Source: FEN-1297 sp964498065
Lineage (GTDB): Bacteria > Bacteroidota > Ignavibacteria > Ignavibacteriales > Ignavibacteriaceae
Length of the DNA: 8,470 nt
Assembly (NCBI GenBank): GCA_964498065.1
Contig: CAZCFZ010000135.1
Location: 1-8,470, forward strand
Reading direction: 5' to 3'
Positions 1 through 6,135 of this stretch are shown here, piece after piece. Both the position numbers and the translations under genes were made by a program. The notes under the pieces were generated by a model. That model saw only the letters and a program-made list of their open reading frames with translations, was not told where the DNA came from and did not search any database. Within the stretch, counting starts at the first letter, position 1. Every line of letters begins with the position of its first letter.

Positions 1-1
1 A

Positions 2-973
2 AATTCCCGGTTTAATGAAAAATCAAAATTGTATAAACTATGCATACCTTTTCATCTATATGATGAACGGCCGTCATACTTAATTAATAAATTAAAAAGT
101 ACTTCAGACTTTTTAAGAATGAGGGGAGGCAATCCTTTTGTTTGGCTTTTAATATGTGCGGCTTTTCCGCTGGATTTTTATTTCAATATAAAATTTACTA
201 GCCGCAAAAGACTAATTTTAAAACATATTCAGGAATGGATTGATATTTGGAACTATCTTGAAGCATTATGTTCATTGGCTAATTTTGCTTATTTAAATCC
301 TGTTTATAACTTCCCGGAAATTAAAGAATCAAATAACGAAAGTGAAATTCTTTTTAACGGGAAAAATTTAGGACACCCGCTCTTAAAACACGAACAAAAA
401 ATTTGCAATGATTTTTCTTTTCAGGAAAATAATAAAATTACAATTATTACCGGTTCTAATATGTCCGGTAAAAGCACGTTCTTAAGAACTTTGGGAATAA
501 ATCTTTCTTTAGCTTACGCCGGCTGTGTTGTAAATGCCGATGTATTTAATGTTTCTTTACTGCGTTTGTTTACATGTATAAAAGTAAGCGATTCTGTTGT
601 GGACGGCATCTCATATTTTTATGCCGAAGTTAAAAGACTTAAATCTTTGCTTAATGAAATCGAAAGCAGTGAAAGAATACCGGTCTTCTTTTTAATTGAT
701 GAAATATTCCGGGGAACAAACAATATAGAGCGTTTAAAAGGAAGCTCCGCGTTCATTAAAGAAATAGCAGGTAAAAATGTAATCGGCGCAGTGGCTACGC
801 ACGATCTTGAATTAATAAATCTTTCCGGAAAAATAACACAAGTACATAATTATCATTTTAAGGAAGATATTAAAGACGGAAAAATGCTGTTCGATTATAA
901 AATACATGAAGGTCCGTGTCCAACCACCAATGCATTGAAAATAATGAGCATGGAAGGGCTGCCGGTAGACTAG
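2..973 (+). CDS. Membrane-associated MutS domain V ATPase, upstream paralogue (5' end outside window)
   Basis: This is the C-terminal 323 residues of a MutS-type ATPase. The frame is open to the left edge. A TTG at 29 can be read as a start, but the bases before it encode the same residues (NSRFNEKSK) found mid-protein in the downstream paralogue, so the true start lies outside the window. Visible features are a hydrophobic segment (NPFVWLLICAAFPLDFYF), the Walker A motif GSNMSGKST, the Walker B core FFLIDEI, the MutS-like FRGTNN segment and a VATHD H-loop. These define the ABC-type ATPase domain V of MutS. No mismatch-recognition domain is visible in this part. About 27 of 314 comparable residues differ from the 1500-3350 product, with no gaps. 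The family's function is not established; a role in DNA repair or recombination is suggested only by homology. All catalytic motifs are intact, so this copy is probably functional. Confidence 0.88.
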   Translation, partial: NSRFNEKSKLYKLCIPFHLYDERPSYLINKLKSTSDFLRMRGGNPFVWLLICAAFPLDFYFNIKFTSRKRLILKHIQEWIDIWNYLEALCSLANFAYLNPVYNFPEIKESNNESEILFNGKNLGHPLLKHEQKICNDFSFQENNKITIITGSNMSGKSTFLRTLGINLSLAYAGCVVNADVFNVSLLRLFTCIKVSDSVVDGISYFYAEVKRLKSLLNEIESSERIPVFFLIDEIFRGTNNIERLKGSSAFIKEIAGKNVIGAVATHDLELINLSGKITQVHNYHFKEDIKDGKMLFDYKIHEGPCPTTNALKIMSMEGLPVD

Positions 974-1043
974 TTCTTTCGCAAAGTAAGTTTTGAATAA
1001 ATGAATAACTGAAGTTTAGCATAATTAATAAAAAGTATCTCTT

Positions 1044-1441
1044 GTCATCAGAACCTGCTTGCTGCAAATAGGCGTCAACTTAAGGCTAAACAAAATTTAT
1101 ATTAATAAGCAAATAAAGTTAAAAATAAAAAGATATTTAAGTAAATAATATTGTGACAGGACAAAAAATGTAAAGATATCACTACTAATAAACCTTTCCC
1201 TTCCCAAGGGAAAGGTATGGATAGGGTTCAAAGAATCCATAAAAACAAAGAACCCATCCCAACCCTTCCCTTTGAGCCCAAGGCTCATCAGCCTTTGGCT
1301 GAAAAAATGGAAGGGCTTATAGACAGAATTAACTTTGACATTATCATTCTGTCATTTGATTGTCATTTAATAACTTAGTGATTAATAAATTAAAATTAAG
1401 TTGACGCCTATGTGCCGCAGGCAAGCTGGATTCGGAATCTT
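1044..1441. repeat. Long imperfect inverted repeat between the two MutS-like genes, possibly MITE-like
   Basis: The 526-bp gap between the two paralogues holds a perfect 16-bp inverted repeat: ataggcgtcaacttaa at 1068-1083 and its reverse complement at 1396-1411. The arms continue outward imperfectly on both sides (gcttgctgc on the left; gccgcaggcaagc on the right). The outermost right part, gattcggaatct at 1429-1440, resembles an arm of the element at 3347-3486. The interior is A/T-rich apart from the stem cluster at 1192-1315. I see no transposase gene and no convincing target-site duplication. A non-autonomous element is the likeliest reading; a merely palindromic spacer is the alternative. 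Confidence 0.6.
1192..1315. repeat. Cluster of nested stems inside the inverted repeat
   Basis: Four stems can be drawn. One is acctttccc (1192-1200) with gggaaaggt (1208-1216). The second is ggatagggttc (1219-1229) with gaacccatcc (1250-1259), with one bulge. The third is cccttcc (1263-1269) with ggaaggg (1309-1315). Inside that last stem lie two mini-hairpins side by side, gagcc-caa-ggctc (1274-1286) and cagcc-ttt-ggctg (1289-1301). No ORF of note crosses the region. It could be a structured RNA or simply repeat-derived DNA; there is no promoter or terminator to favour an RNA gene. Confidence 0.5.
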
Positions 1442-1499
1442 CATTTTTTCCCGGGTAAAAAAAATTTTAAATTATACTTTTTAATTTTATTTATTTAAG

Positions 1500-3350
1500 A
1501 TGAATACTGTTAAAGATACCTCAAAAATCGACAGGGTCAATTATCTTAAAAGCTTAATCAACCGTCTTGAAGAAAGAGAAAAGAAATTACAAAGTATTTC
1601 CGATAAGATTTCCAGGTTCCGGCTTGTCATTTTTCTTTTAGGAGTAATTCTCTTCTTTATCCTTTTCTTTTCTGTTTCAAATATTACTGCATTAATAGAG
1701 GCGGTTATATTTTTTATAATGTTCGGAATAGCTGCAAATAAACAAAGCAAAGTAGATAACGGAATTAAAAGATTAAGACTTTGGAAAAAAATAAAAGAGA
1801 CTCACATTGCCAGGATAAATTTGGATTGGAATAATATACCGCGGATTGAATATTCTAGTGATAATAAATTTACGCCGGCCGAAATTGATCTTAATATAGC
1901 CGGTGAACAATCTCTGCATCAGCTTATAAATACGGGAACAACTCTTCGATCAAAATCATTACTTAGGCAATGGCTGAATAATTTAGATCCGTCAACCGGT
2001 GAAATATTTGAAAGACAAAAATTAGTAAAAGAGTTGATTCCGCTGAAAAAATTCCGGGATAAATTAATTCTTAACTCAATCATATCAAGCAAAAAAGAAT
2101 TCGACGGGCAGCAGGTAATTAAGATCTTATCAAAAACCGAGATTTACAAAAAATATTTCAGACTTATTTATACTATCCTTACAATCCTGGCTCCGGTTAA
2201 TATTGTATTGTTTGTACTAAATATGCAAGGACTAATATCCCCTTTATGGCTGATTACAAATTTCATCTATATTAATCTTTATTATTGGGGCCGGAAAAAT
2301 AAGGGAGGCTTGTTTGACGAAGCGGAATATCTGTTCGACGAGCTTGGAAAAATGATTAGTGTGGTTGAGTTTCTTGAAAATTCCCGGTTTAATGAAAAAT
2401 CAAAATTGTATAAACTATGCATACCTTTTCATCTTTATGATGAACGGCCGTCATACTTAATTAATAAATTAATAAGTATTTCGGGCTTCGCTAGGATAGC
2501 AAAAGGCAATCCTTTTGTTTGGTTTTTAATATTTATAGCTTTCCCGATGGATTTTTATCTCGATATAAAATTTACAAGCCGAAAAAGACAAATTTTAAAA
2601 CATATTCAAGAGTGGATTGATATTTGGAACTACCTTGAAGCATTAAGTTCTTTGGCTAATTTTGCTTTTTTAAACCCGGATTATAATTTCCCGGAAATAA
2701 AAGAATCAAATAACGAAAGTGAAATACTATTCACCGGAAAAAATTTAGGGCATCCGCTTATAAATTATGAACAAAAAATTTGCAATGATTTTTCTTTTCA
2801 GGAAAATAATAAAATTACAATTATTACCGGTTCTAATATGTCCGGTAAAAGCACGTTCTTAAGAACTTTGGGAATAAATCTTTCTTTAGCTTACGCCGGC
2901 TGTGTTGTAAATGCCGATGTATTTAATGTTTCTTTACTGCGTTTGTTTACATGTATAAAAGTAAGCGATTCTGTTGTGGACGGCATTTCTTATTTTTATG
3001 CTGAAGTTAAAAGACTGAAATCTTTGTTGAATGAAATCGAGCGAGATGAAAAAATGCCTGTCTTCTTTTTAATTGATGAAATATTCCGGGGAACAAACAA
3101 TATAGAGCGCTTAAAAGGAAGCTCCGCATTCATTAAAGAAATAGCAGGTAAAAATGTAATCGGCGCAGTGGCTACACACGATCTTGAATTAATAAATCTT
3201 TCCGGAAAAATAACACAAGTACATAACTATCATTTTAGGGAAGATATAAAAGACGGAAAAATGCTGTTCGATTATAAAATACATGAAGGTCCGTGTTCAA
3301 CCACCAATGCATTGAAAATAATGAGCATGGAAGGGCTGCCGGTAGATTAA
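1500..3350 (+). CDS. Membrane-associated MutS domain V ATPase, complete 616-aa paralogue
   Basis: The product has a short charged, probably coiled N-terminus (about residues 10-40) and two hydrophobic helices (41-58 and 63-79). A middle region contains two more helices (221-240 and 247-263) and a shorter hydrophobic segment near 338-352. The C-terminal ATPase domain resembles MutS domain V: Walker A GSNMSGKST at 444-452 (K450), Walker B FFLIDE at 522-527 (D526, E527), GTNN from 531, and H560 in the H-loop. It is shorter than canonical MutS (about 850 aa) and lacks a recognisable mismatch-reading domain I or the Smr domain of MutS2. Membrane-associated MutS-like proteins of this size occur in Bacteroidota-type genomes, annotated only as MutS-related; the assignment to that group is from memory. 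ATG 1500 is preceded by an A/T-rich leader with no clear ribosome-binding site. A MITE-like element begins at its stop codon. Confidence 0.9.
   Translation: MNTVKDTSKIDRVNYLKSLINRLEEREKKLQSISDKISRFRLVIFLLGVILFFILFFSVSNITALIEAVIFFIMFGIAANKQSKVDNGIKRLRLWKKIKETHIARINLDWNNIPRIEYSSDNKFTPAEIDLNIAGEQSLHQLINTGTTLRSKSLLRQWLNNLDPSTGEIFERQKLVKELIPLKKFRDKLILNSIISSKKEFDGQQVIKILSKTEIYKKYFRLIYTILTILAPVNIVLFVLNMQGLISPLWLITNFIYINLYYWGRKNKGGLFDEAEYLFDELGKMISVVEFLENSRFNEKSKLYKLCIPFHLYDERPSYLINKLISISGFARIAKGNPFVWFLIFIAFPMDFYLDIKFTSRKRQILKHIQEWIDIWNYLEALSSLANFAFLNPDYNFPEIKESNNESEILFTGKNLGHPLINYEQKICNDFSFQENNKITIITGSNMSGKSTFLRTLGINLSLAYAGCVVNADVFNVSLLRLFTCIKVSDSVVDGISYFYAEVKRLKSLLNEIERDEKMPVFFLIDEIFRGTNNIERLKGSSAFIKEIAGKNVIGAVATHDLELINLSGKITQVHNYHFREDIKDGKMLFDYKIHEGPCSTTNALKIMSMEGLPVD
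2378..3350 (+). repeat. Second copy of a 973-bp direct repeat; first copy at 1-973
   Basis: Bases 1-973 align to 2378-3350 at a constant offset of 2377 with no insertion or deletion. The first copy is cut by the window edge, so the duplicated unit is probably the whole gene. I counted mismatches by eye: one in 1-95, about 50 in 96-391, none in 392-609, and about 23 in 610-973. The similarity does not clearly continue past the stop codons, which differ (TAG versus TAA). Confidence 0.93.
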
Positions 3351-3486
3351 TTTACTGAAGTTACGCAACTGTCATGCTGAACTCGATTCAGCATCTGAAA
3401 ATAGCTTAATTATGCAGATTCCGAATCAAGTTCGGAATGACAATGGCTGATTTTTTCTTGTTTTGCGTAACTTCAGTTAATTTACT
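3347..3486. mobile_element. MITE-like element (about 124 bp) with terminal inverted repeats and flanking direct repeat
   Basis: A perfect 15-bp terminal inverted repeat, actgaagttacgcaa (3354-3368), matches its reverse complement at 3463-3477. The direct repeat ttaatttact occurs at 3347-3356 and 3477-3486. It overlaps the inverted repeat ends, so the target duplication is 6-10 bp and the exact border is ambiguous. Inside are two hairpins, each with an 8-bp stem and 5-nt loop: 3374-3394 (atgctgaa/ttcagcat) and 3418-3438 (attccgaa/ttcggaat). Together they form an inverted pair. There is no coding capacity, so movement would need a transposase supplied in trans. The left copy of the direct repeat contains the TAA stop codon of the MutS-like gene, so insertion left the reading frame intact. 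Confidence 0.75.
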
Positions 3487-3516
3487 TAAGCTGCCCGTCT
3501 GGGAAATAAAACTGTC

Positions 3517-3532
3517 TATCTATTGGTAGATA
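3517..3532. repeat. Short hairpin
   Basis: tatcta (3517-3522), a TTGG loop, then tagata (3527-3532). It can be extended imperfectly by aactgt (3510-3515) and acagtt (3540-3545). It lies about 165 bp past the stop of the MutS-like gene. It has no U-tract typical of an intrinsic terminator. Confidence 0.35.
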
Positions 3533-3580
3533 AATTAAAACAGTTAAATATAAATATTCAAGTATTCATCGAACTCTCGT

Positions 3581-3610
3581 CAGAGTCCGTAGACTCTGCC
3601 GAAGTCTACG
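3581..3610. repeat. Two mutually exclusive overlapping hairpins
   Basis: cagagtc (3581-3587) pairs with gactctg (3592-3598) around a 4-nt loop. The overlapping cgtagact (3588-3595) can instead pair with agtctacg (3603-3610) around a 7-nt loop. Bases 3588-3598 are shared, so only one stem can form at a time. A repeat built from related units is the simplest explanation, since no switch-controlled gene follows closely. Confidence 0.45.
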
Positions 3611-3635
3611 ACCTAGTGGAGTTAGATTTTTGTTT

Positions 3636-3652
3636 TCGCTCCGTAGGAGCGA
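3636..3652. repeat. Short perfect hairpin
   Basis: tcgctcc (3636-3642), loop gta, ggagcga (3646-3652). It is a compact GC-rich stem in A/T-rich surroundings, followed by gatatattta. Motifs of this kind look like dispersed intergenic palindromes; only one copy is in this window, so dispersal is inferred. Confidence 0.45.
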
Positions 3653-3692
3653 TATATTTATAAAATAATTAAACACTAAAATTAAGAACACC

Positions 3693-3707
3693 GTAGGTCC
3701 TGCCTAC
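3693..3707. repeat. Short hairpin
   Basis: gtagg (3693-3697), loop tcctg, cctac (3703-3707), with partly matching ccgg bases outside. It lies between the hairpin at 3636-3652 and the inverted repeat at 3715-3838. Confidence 0.35.
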
Positions 3708-3714
3708 CGGTTGG

Positions 3715-3838
3715 AGCCTGTTGCAGAACTGTCATTTCGACCGGAGGGAGAAATCTTTTAGACAAAAAGATAAGATTTCTCAGTCGAGGACTCCTTCGAA
3801 ATGACATTTTCATGGTTGGCAACACTCTCGGTCAGGCT
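3715..3838. repeat. Imperfect inverted repeat with gtcatttcga / tcgaaatgac arms
   Basis: The core spans 3731-3805. It begins gtcatttcga (3731-3740) and ends with the reverse complement tcgaaatgac (3796-3805). A second pair lies inside: gagaaatctt (3748-3757) and aagatttctc (3772-3781). Outside the core, agcctg-ttgc (3715-3724) is mirrored by gcaa (3819-3822) and caggct (3833-3838). There is no coding capacity. The layout of nested arms of unequal spacing matches the other palindromic elements in this window, but I see no flanking direct repeat. Confidence 0.6.
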
Positions 3839-3882
3839 GGTTCAATATAAAATAGTAATTATCATATTCAGTTTTATGAATA

Positions 3883-4060
3883 TTAATAAACCGGTTGTGT
3901 GAATTAGAATGTAAAACCGTTAAAACGGTTAAAAAAATACTTTCTTTTTTATTAACCCACGGATTAATCCGTGGGTTAATGGAATCCTAAGATTACGATT
4001 AGAAACTGTTTAACAGTTTTTCATAATTATATTTTTTAATTCATACAACGGGTTAAATAA
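3883..4060. repeat. 178-bp imperfect inverted repeat with three nested hairpins
   Basis: The 24-bp outer arms 3883-3906 and 4037-4060 match in 20 of 24 positions as inverted repeats. Nested inside are aaccgt/acggtt (3915-3930), a perfect palindrome (3951-3980) and aaactgt/acagttt (4003-4019). The first and last hairpins are in mirrored positions and are themselves related as inverted copies. There is no ORF. It ends about 150 bp before the ABC-F gene, so it could lie upstream of or in that gene's leader; no regulatory function can be read from sequence alone. Confidence 0.6.
3951..3980. repeat. Perfect 30-bp palindrome
   Basis: The 15-base half-site attaacccacggatt is followed directly by its exact reverse complement, with no spacer. 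It occupies the middle of the 3883-4060 inverted repeat. As DNA it could extrude a cruciform or bind a dimeric protein. As RNA it would form a 13-bp hairpin with a TTAA loop. It is preceded by a T-rich run (tttctttttt) and lacks a downstream T-tract, which argues against a terminator on the + strand. Confidence 0.65.
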
Positions 4061-4212
4061 ATCAAAATATAATTTTAACACGACTTCTTAATCCCGGTGT
4101 TAATGATTTAATAATTCATAAGAAAACGAATGGATGTGCAATAGAATTTATTTCCCTAAATCCAATCTGTAGTAGCAGATGTAATTAAAATTAATTTTTT
4201 CAGAATATTTTA

Positions 4213-6102
4213 ATGGCAGAAAATATAAAACCCGTAATTTTAACCGCATCCAACCTGGAAGTTCATTACGGAGAACAAATAATATTAAACAAAGCTTCCT
4301 TGTCGATACATGAAGGAGACCGGATCGGACTTGTCGGCAGGAACGGATCGGGTAAATCAACTTTTCTAAAAATTATCTCGGGTGAAATGAATCCCGATTA
4401 CGGCGAGGTTGTAAGAAGAAAAGGTTTGATAGTGGGGTATCTGCCTCAGGATTTCAGTCTTGATGTAAATAAAAATGTATATCAGAATATTCTTGAAGGC
4501 GCACATGATGTAATCGGGTTAATAAAAGAATATGAAAAGCTTCCGCATGATTCACAGCGCAGACAAATCTTTGAAGACCAGATTTTACACCTTGACGGAT
4601 GGAACCTCGATACAAGAATAAAAATAGCGATGCAGTCATTAAATGTTCCCGGTGCGGAAAAAGATATCCGCTTTTTATCAGGCGGAGAAAAAAGAAGAGT
4701 TGCATTATGCAAGGCAATAATTTCCAGGCCGGATTTACTTATACTCGATGAGCCTACAAATCATCTCGACACTGAATCTATAGAATGGACGGAAGAATTT
4801 CTTGCCGGCTATTCCGGTACATGTTTATTCGTTACTCACGACCGTTACTTCCTTGATAGAATTGCCAACCGTATTGTCGAGCTTTCAAAAGGCGAGTTTT
4901 ATTCGCATGCGGGAAATTATACCGCCTACCTGGTTAATAAAGCCGTAAGACTGGAGAACGAAGAAATTGAAGAAAGGAAAAAGCAGAGCTTTTTAAGAAG
5001 AGAACTGGAATGGGTTAGAAAGGGTCCGAGAGCGAGAAGGACAAAAGCCAAAAGCAGGCTGGATAAATTTAATGAACTTGCAGAAAGTGAAGACTTTTCC
5101 CGTGAGCTTGATGTTGAACTTATAATTCCGCCTGCGCCGAGACTAGGTAAAAAAGTTTTAAATCTTATAAATCTTGAAAAAGAAATTAATGGGAAAATTT
5201 TATTTAAAGAATTGAATATCCTGTTTGAAAAAGGAAGGAAGCTCGGGGTAGTAGGGAAGAACGGGCTAGGTAAAACGACTTTATTAAAAATTATTCTGGG
5301 AGAAGTTAACCAAACCGCCGGTAAAATTGATATCGGTGAAAACACGGTATTTAATTATGTAGATCAGTCGCGCTTGTTATTAAACGGAGAAAAGACTGTC
5401 CTTGAGGAAATCGGGGAAGGAAGCGAAACGGTTAAATTCGGAGAAGAAAAATTAACAGTGTGGAAATACCTGCGCTGGTTTTTATTTACCGACGACAGAA
5501 TTAATTCCAAAATAGAACGCCTTTCCGGCGGTGAGAAGAACAGGCTGCTCCTTGCAAAGATTTTAAGGAACGGCGGAAATTTTCTTTTGCTCGATGAGCC
5601 TACAAACGACCTCGACCTGCCGACCTTAAGAATTCTGGAAGAAGCTTTGATCGGTTTTGAAGGATGCTTGATTGTTGTCAGTCATGACAGGTATTTTTTA
5701 AACCGTGTCTGCGGAAGCATTCTTGCTTTTGAAGGAAACGGAAATGTTTATTTAAGCGAGGGAGATTACGATTATTATATTGAAAAAAGAAATACCCGAT
5801 TTAAAGATAATTTCGATCCGGACAATAAGCAGAAAGAAAAGAAAGGGGATACGCGCGTAAAAATTAAGACTCGCAAATTAACCTACAAAGAAAAATTAGA
5901 GCTGGAGTCGATTGAAGAAAAAATTCTTGCCGCTGAAGATGAAATTGCCAAAACAGAGTCTATTTTTTCTTCACCGGATTTTTATGAAAAATATGCCGAA
6001 CAAACCAACGAGCTTAATAATAAGATTGAGCTTCTTAAAAAAGAAGTGAAAGCTCTTTACGAAAGATGGCAGGAACTTGAGGATATAAAGAATGAAAGCT
6101 AA
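4213..6102 (+). CDS. uup: ABC-F family ATPase, Uup type
   Basis: The 629-aa protein has two ABC ATPase domains and no membrane segment. Domain 1 has Walker A GRNGSGKST (42-50), signature LSGGEK (155-160), Walker B LLILDEPTNHLD with D179 and E180, and H209. Domain 2 has GKNGLGKTT (348-356), LSGGEK (437-442), LLLDEPTNDLD with D461 and E462, and H491. The interdomain linker contains RRELEWVRKGPRARRTKAKS (about 262-281), typical of Uup. The C-terminal region from about 555 is highly charged and predicted to coil, like the Uup C-terminal domain. ABC-F proteins act on ribosomes at the tRNA exit/P-site region; Uup is also linked to precise transposon excision and DNA branch processing. ATG 4213 is preceded by an in-frame TAA 21 bp upstream, and the alignment of the first domain supports this start. 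No close operon partner is visible. Confidence 0.92.
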   Translation: MAENIKPVILTASNLEVHYGEQIILNKASLSIHEGDRIGLVGRNGSGKSTFLKIISGEMNPDYGEVVRRKGLIVGYLPQDFSLDVNKNVYQNILEGAHDVIGLIKEYEKLPHDSQRRQIFEDQILHLDGWNLDTRIKIAMQSLNVPGAEKDIRFLSGGEKRRVALCKAIISRPDLLILDEPTNHLDTESIEWTEEFLAGYSGTCLFVTHDRYFLDRIANRIVELSKGEFYSHAGNYTAYLVNKAVRLENEEIEERKKQSFLRRELEWVRKGPRARRTKAKSRLDKFNELAESEDFSRELDVELIIPPAPRLGKKVLNLINLEKEINGKILFKELNILFEKGRKLGVVGKNGLGKTTLLKIILGEVNQTAGKIDIGENTVFNYVDQSRLLLNGEKTVLEEIGEGSETVKFGEEKLTVWKYLRWFLFTDDRINSKIERLSGGEKNRLLLAKILRNGGNFLLLDEPTNDLDLPTLRILEEALIGFEGCLIVVSHDRYFLNRVCGSILAFEGNGNVYLSEGDYDYYIEKRNTRFKDNFDPDNKQKEKKGDTRVKIKTRKLTYKEKLELESIEEKILAAEDEIAKTESIFSSPDFYEKYAEQTNELNNKIELLKKEVKALYERWQELEDIKNES

Positions 6103-6135
6103 GTTGAATTATTATATAACGGGTTGAACCGATTA

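Noticed and set aside
29..31. TTG at 29 as the start of the first MutS-like gene
   Set aside because: The frame is open to the left edge and the upstream codons match residues about 294-302 of the complete paralogue, so this is an internal leucine codon.
870..1288. Minus-strand ORFs of 60-65 codons overlapping the end of the first gene and the inverted repeat
   Set aside because: One overlaps the MutS-like gene antisense, the other runs through the palindromic cluster. Neither has domain-like composition or a supported start.
1192..1315. tRNA or other known RNA gene
   Set aside because: The stems do not form a cloverleaf with the conserved T-loop or anticodon arm, and no known RNA family motif is recognisable.
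3951..3980. Intrinsic terminator for the second MutS-like gene
   Set aside because: The palindrome is strong, but it is 600 bp past the stop codon and the + strand has no T-tract after it.
3581..4060. CRISPR array
   Set aside because: The repeats are different palindromes without a common repeat unit or regular spacer length.
4454..5345. Minus-strand ORFs inside the ABC-F gene
   Set aside because: They are antisense shadows of a well-conserved gene; the serine- and phenylalanine-rich translation reflects the reverse of lysine/glutamate-rich coding sequence.
6103..6135. Bidirectional terminator between the convergent genes
   Set aside because: The only candidate stem (around cgggttgaaccg) gives three or four pairs with mismatches. 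It is too weak to call.
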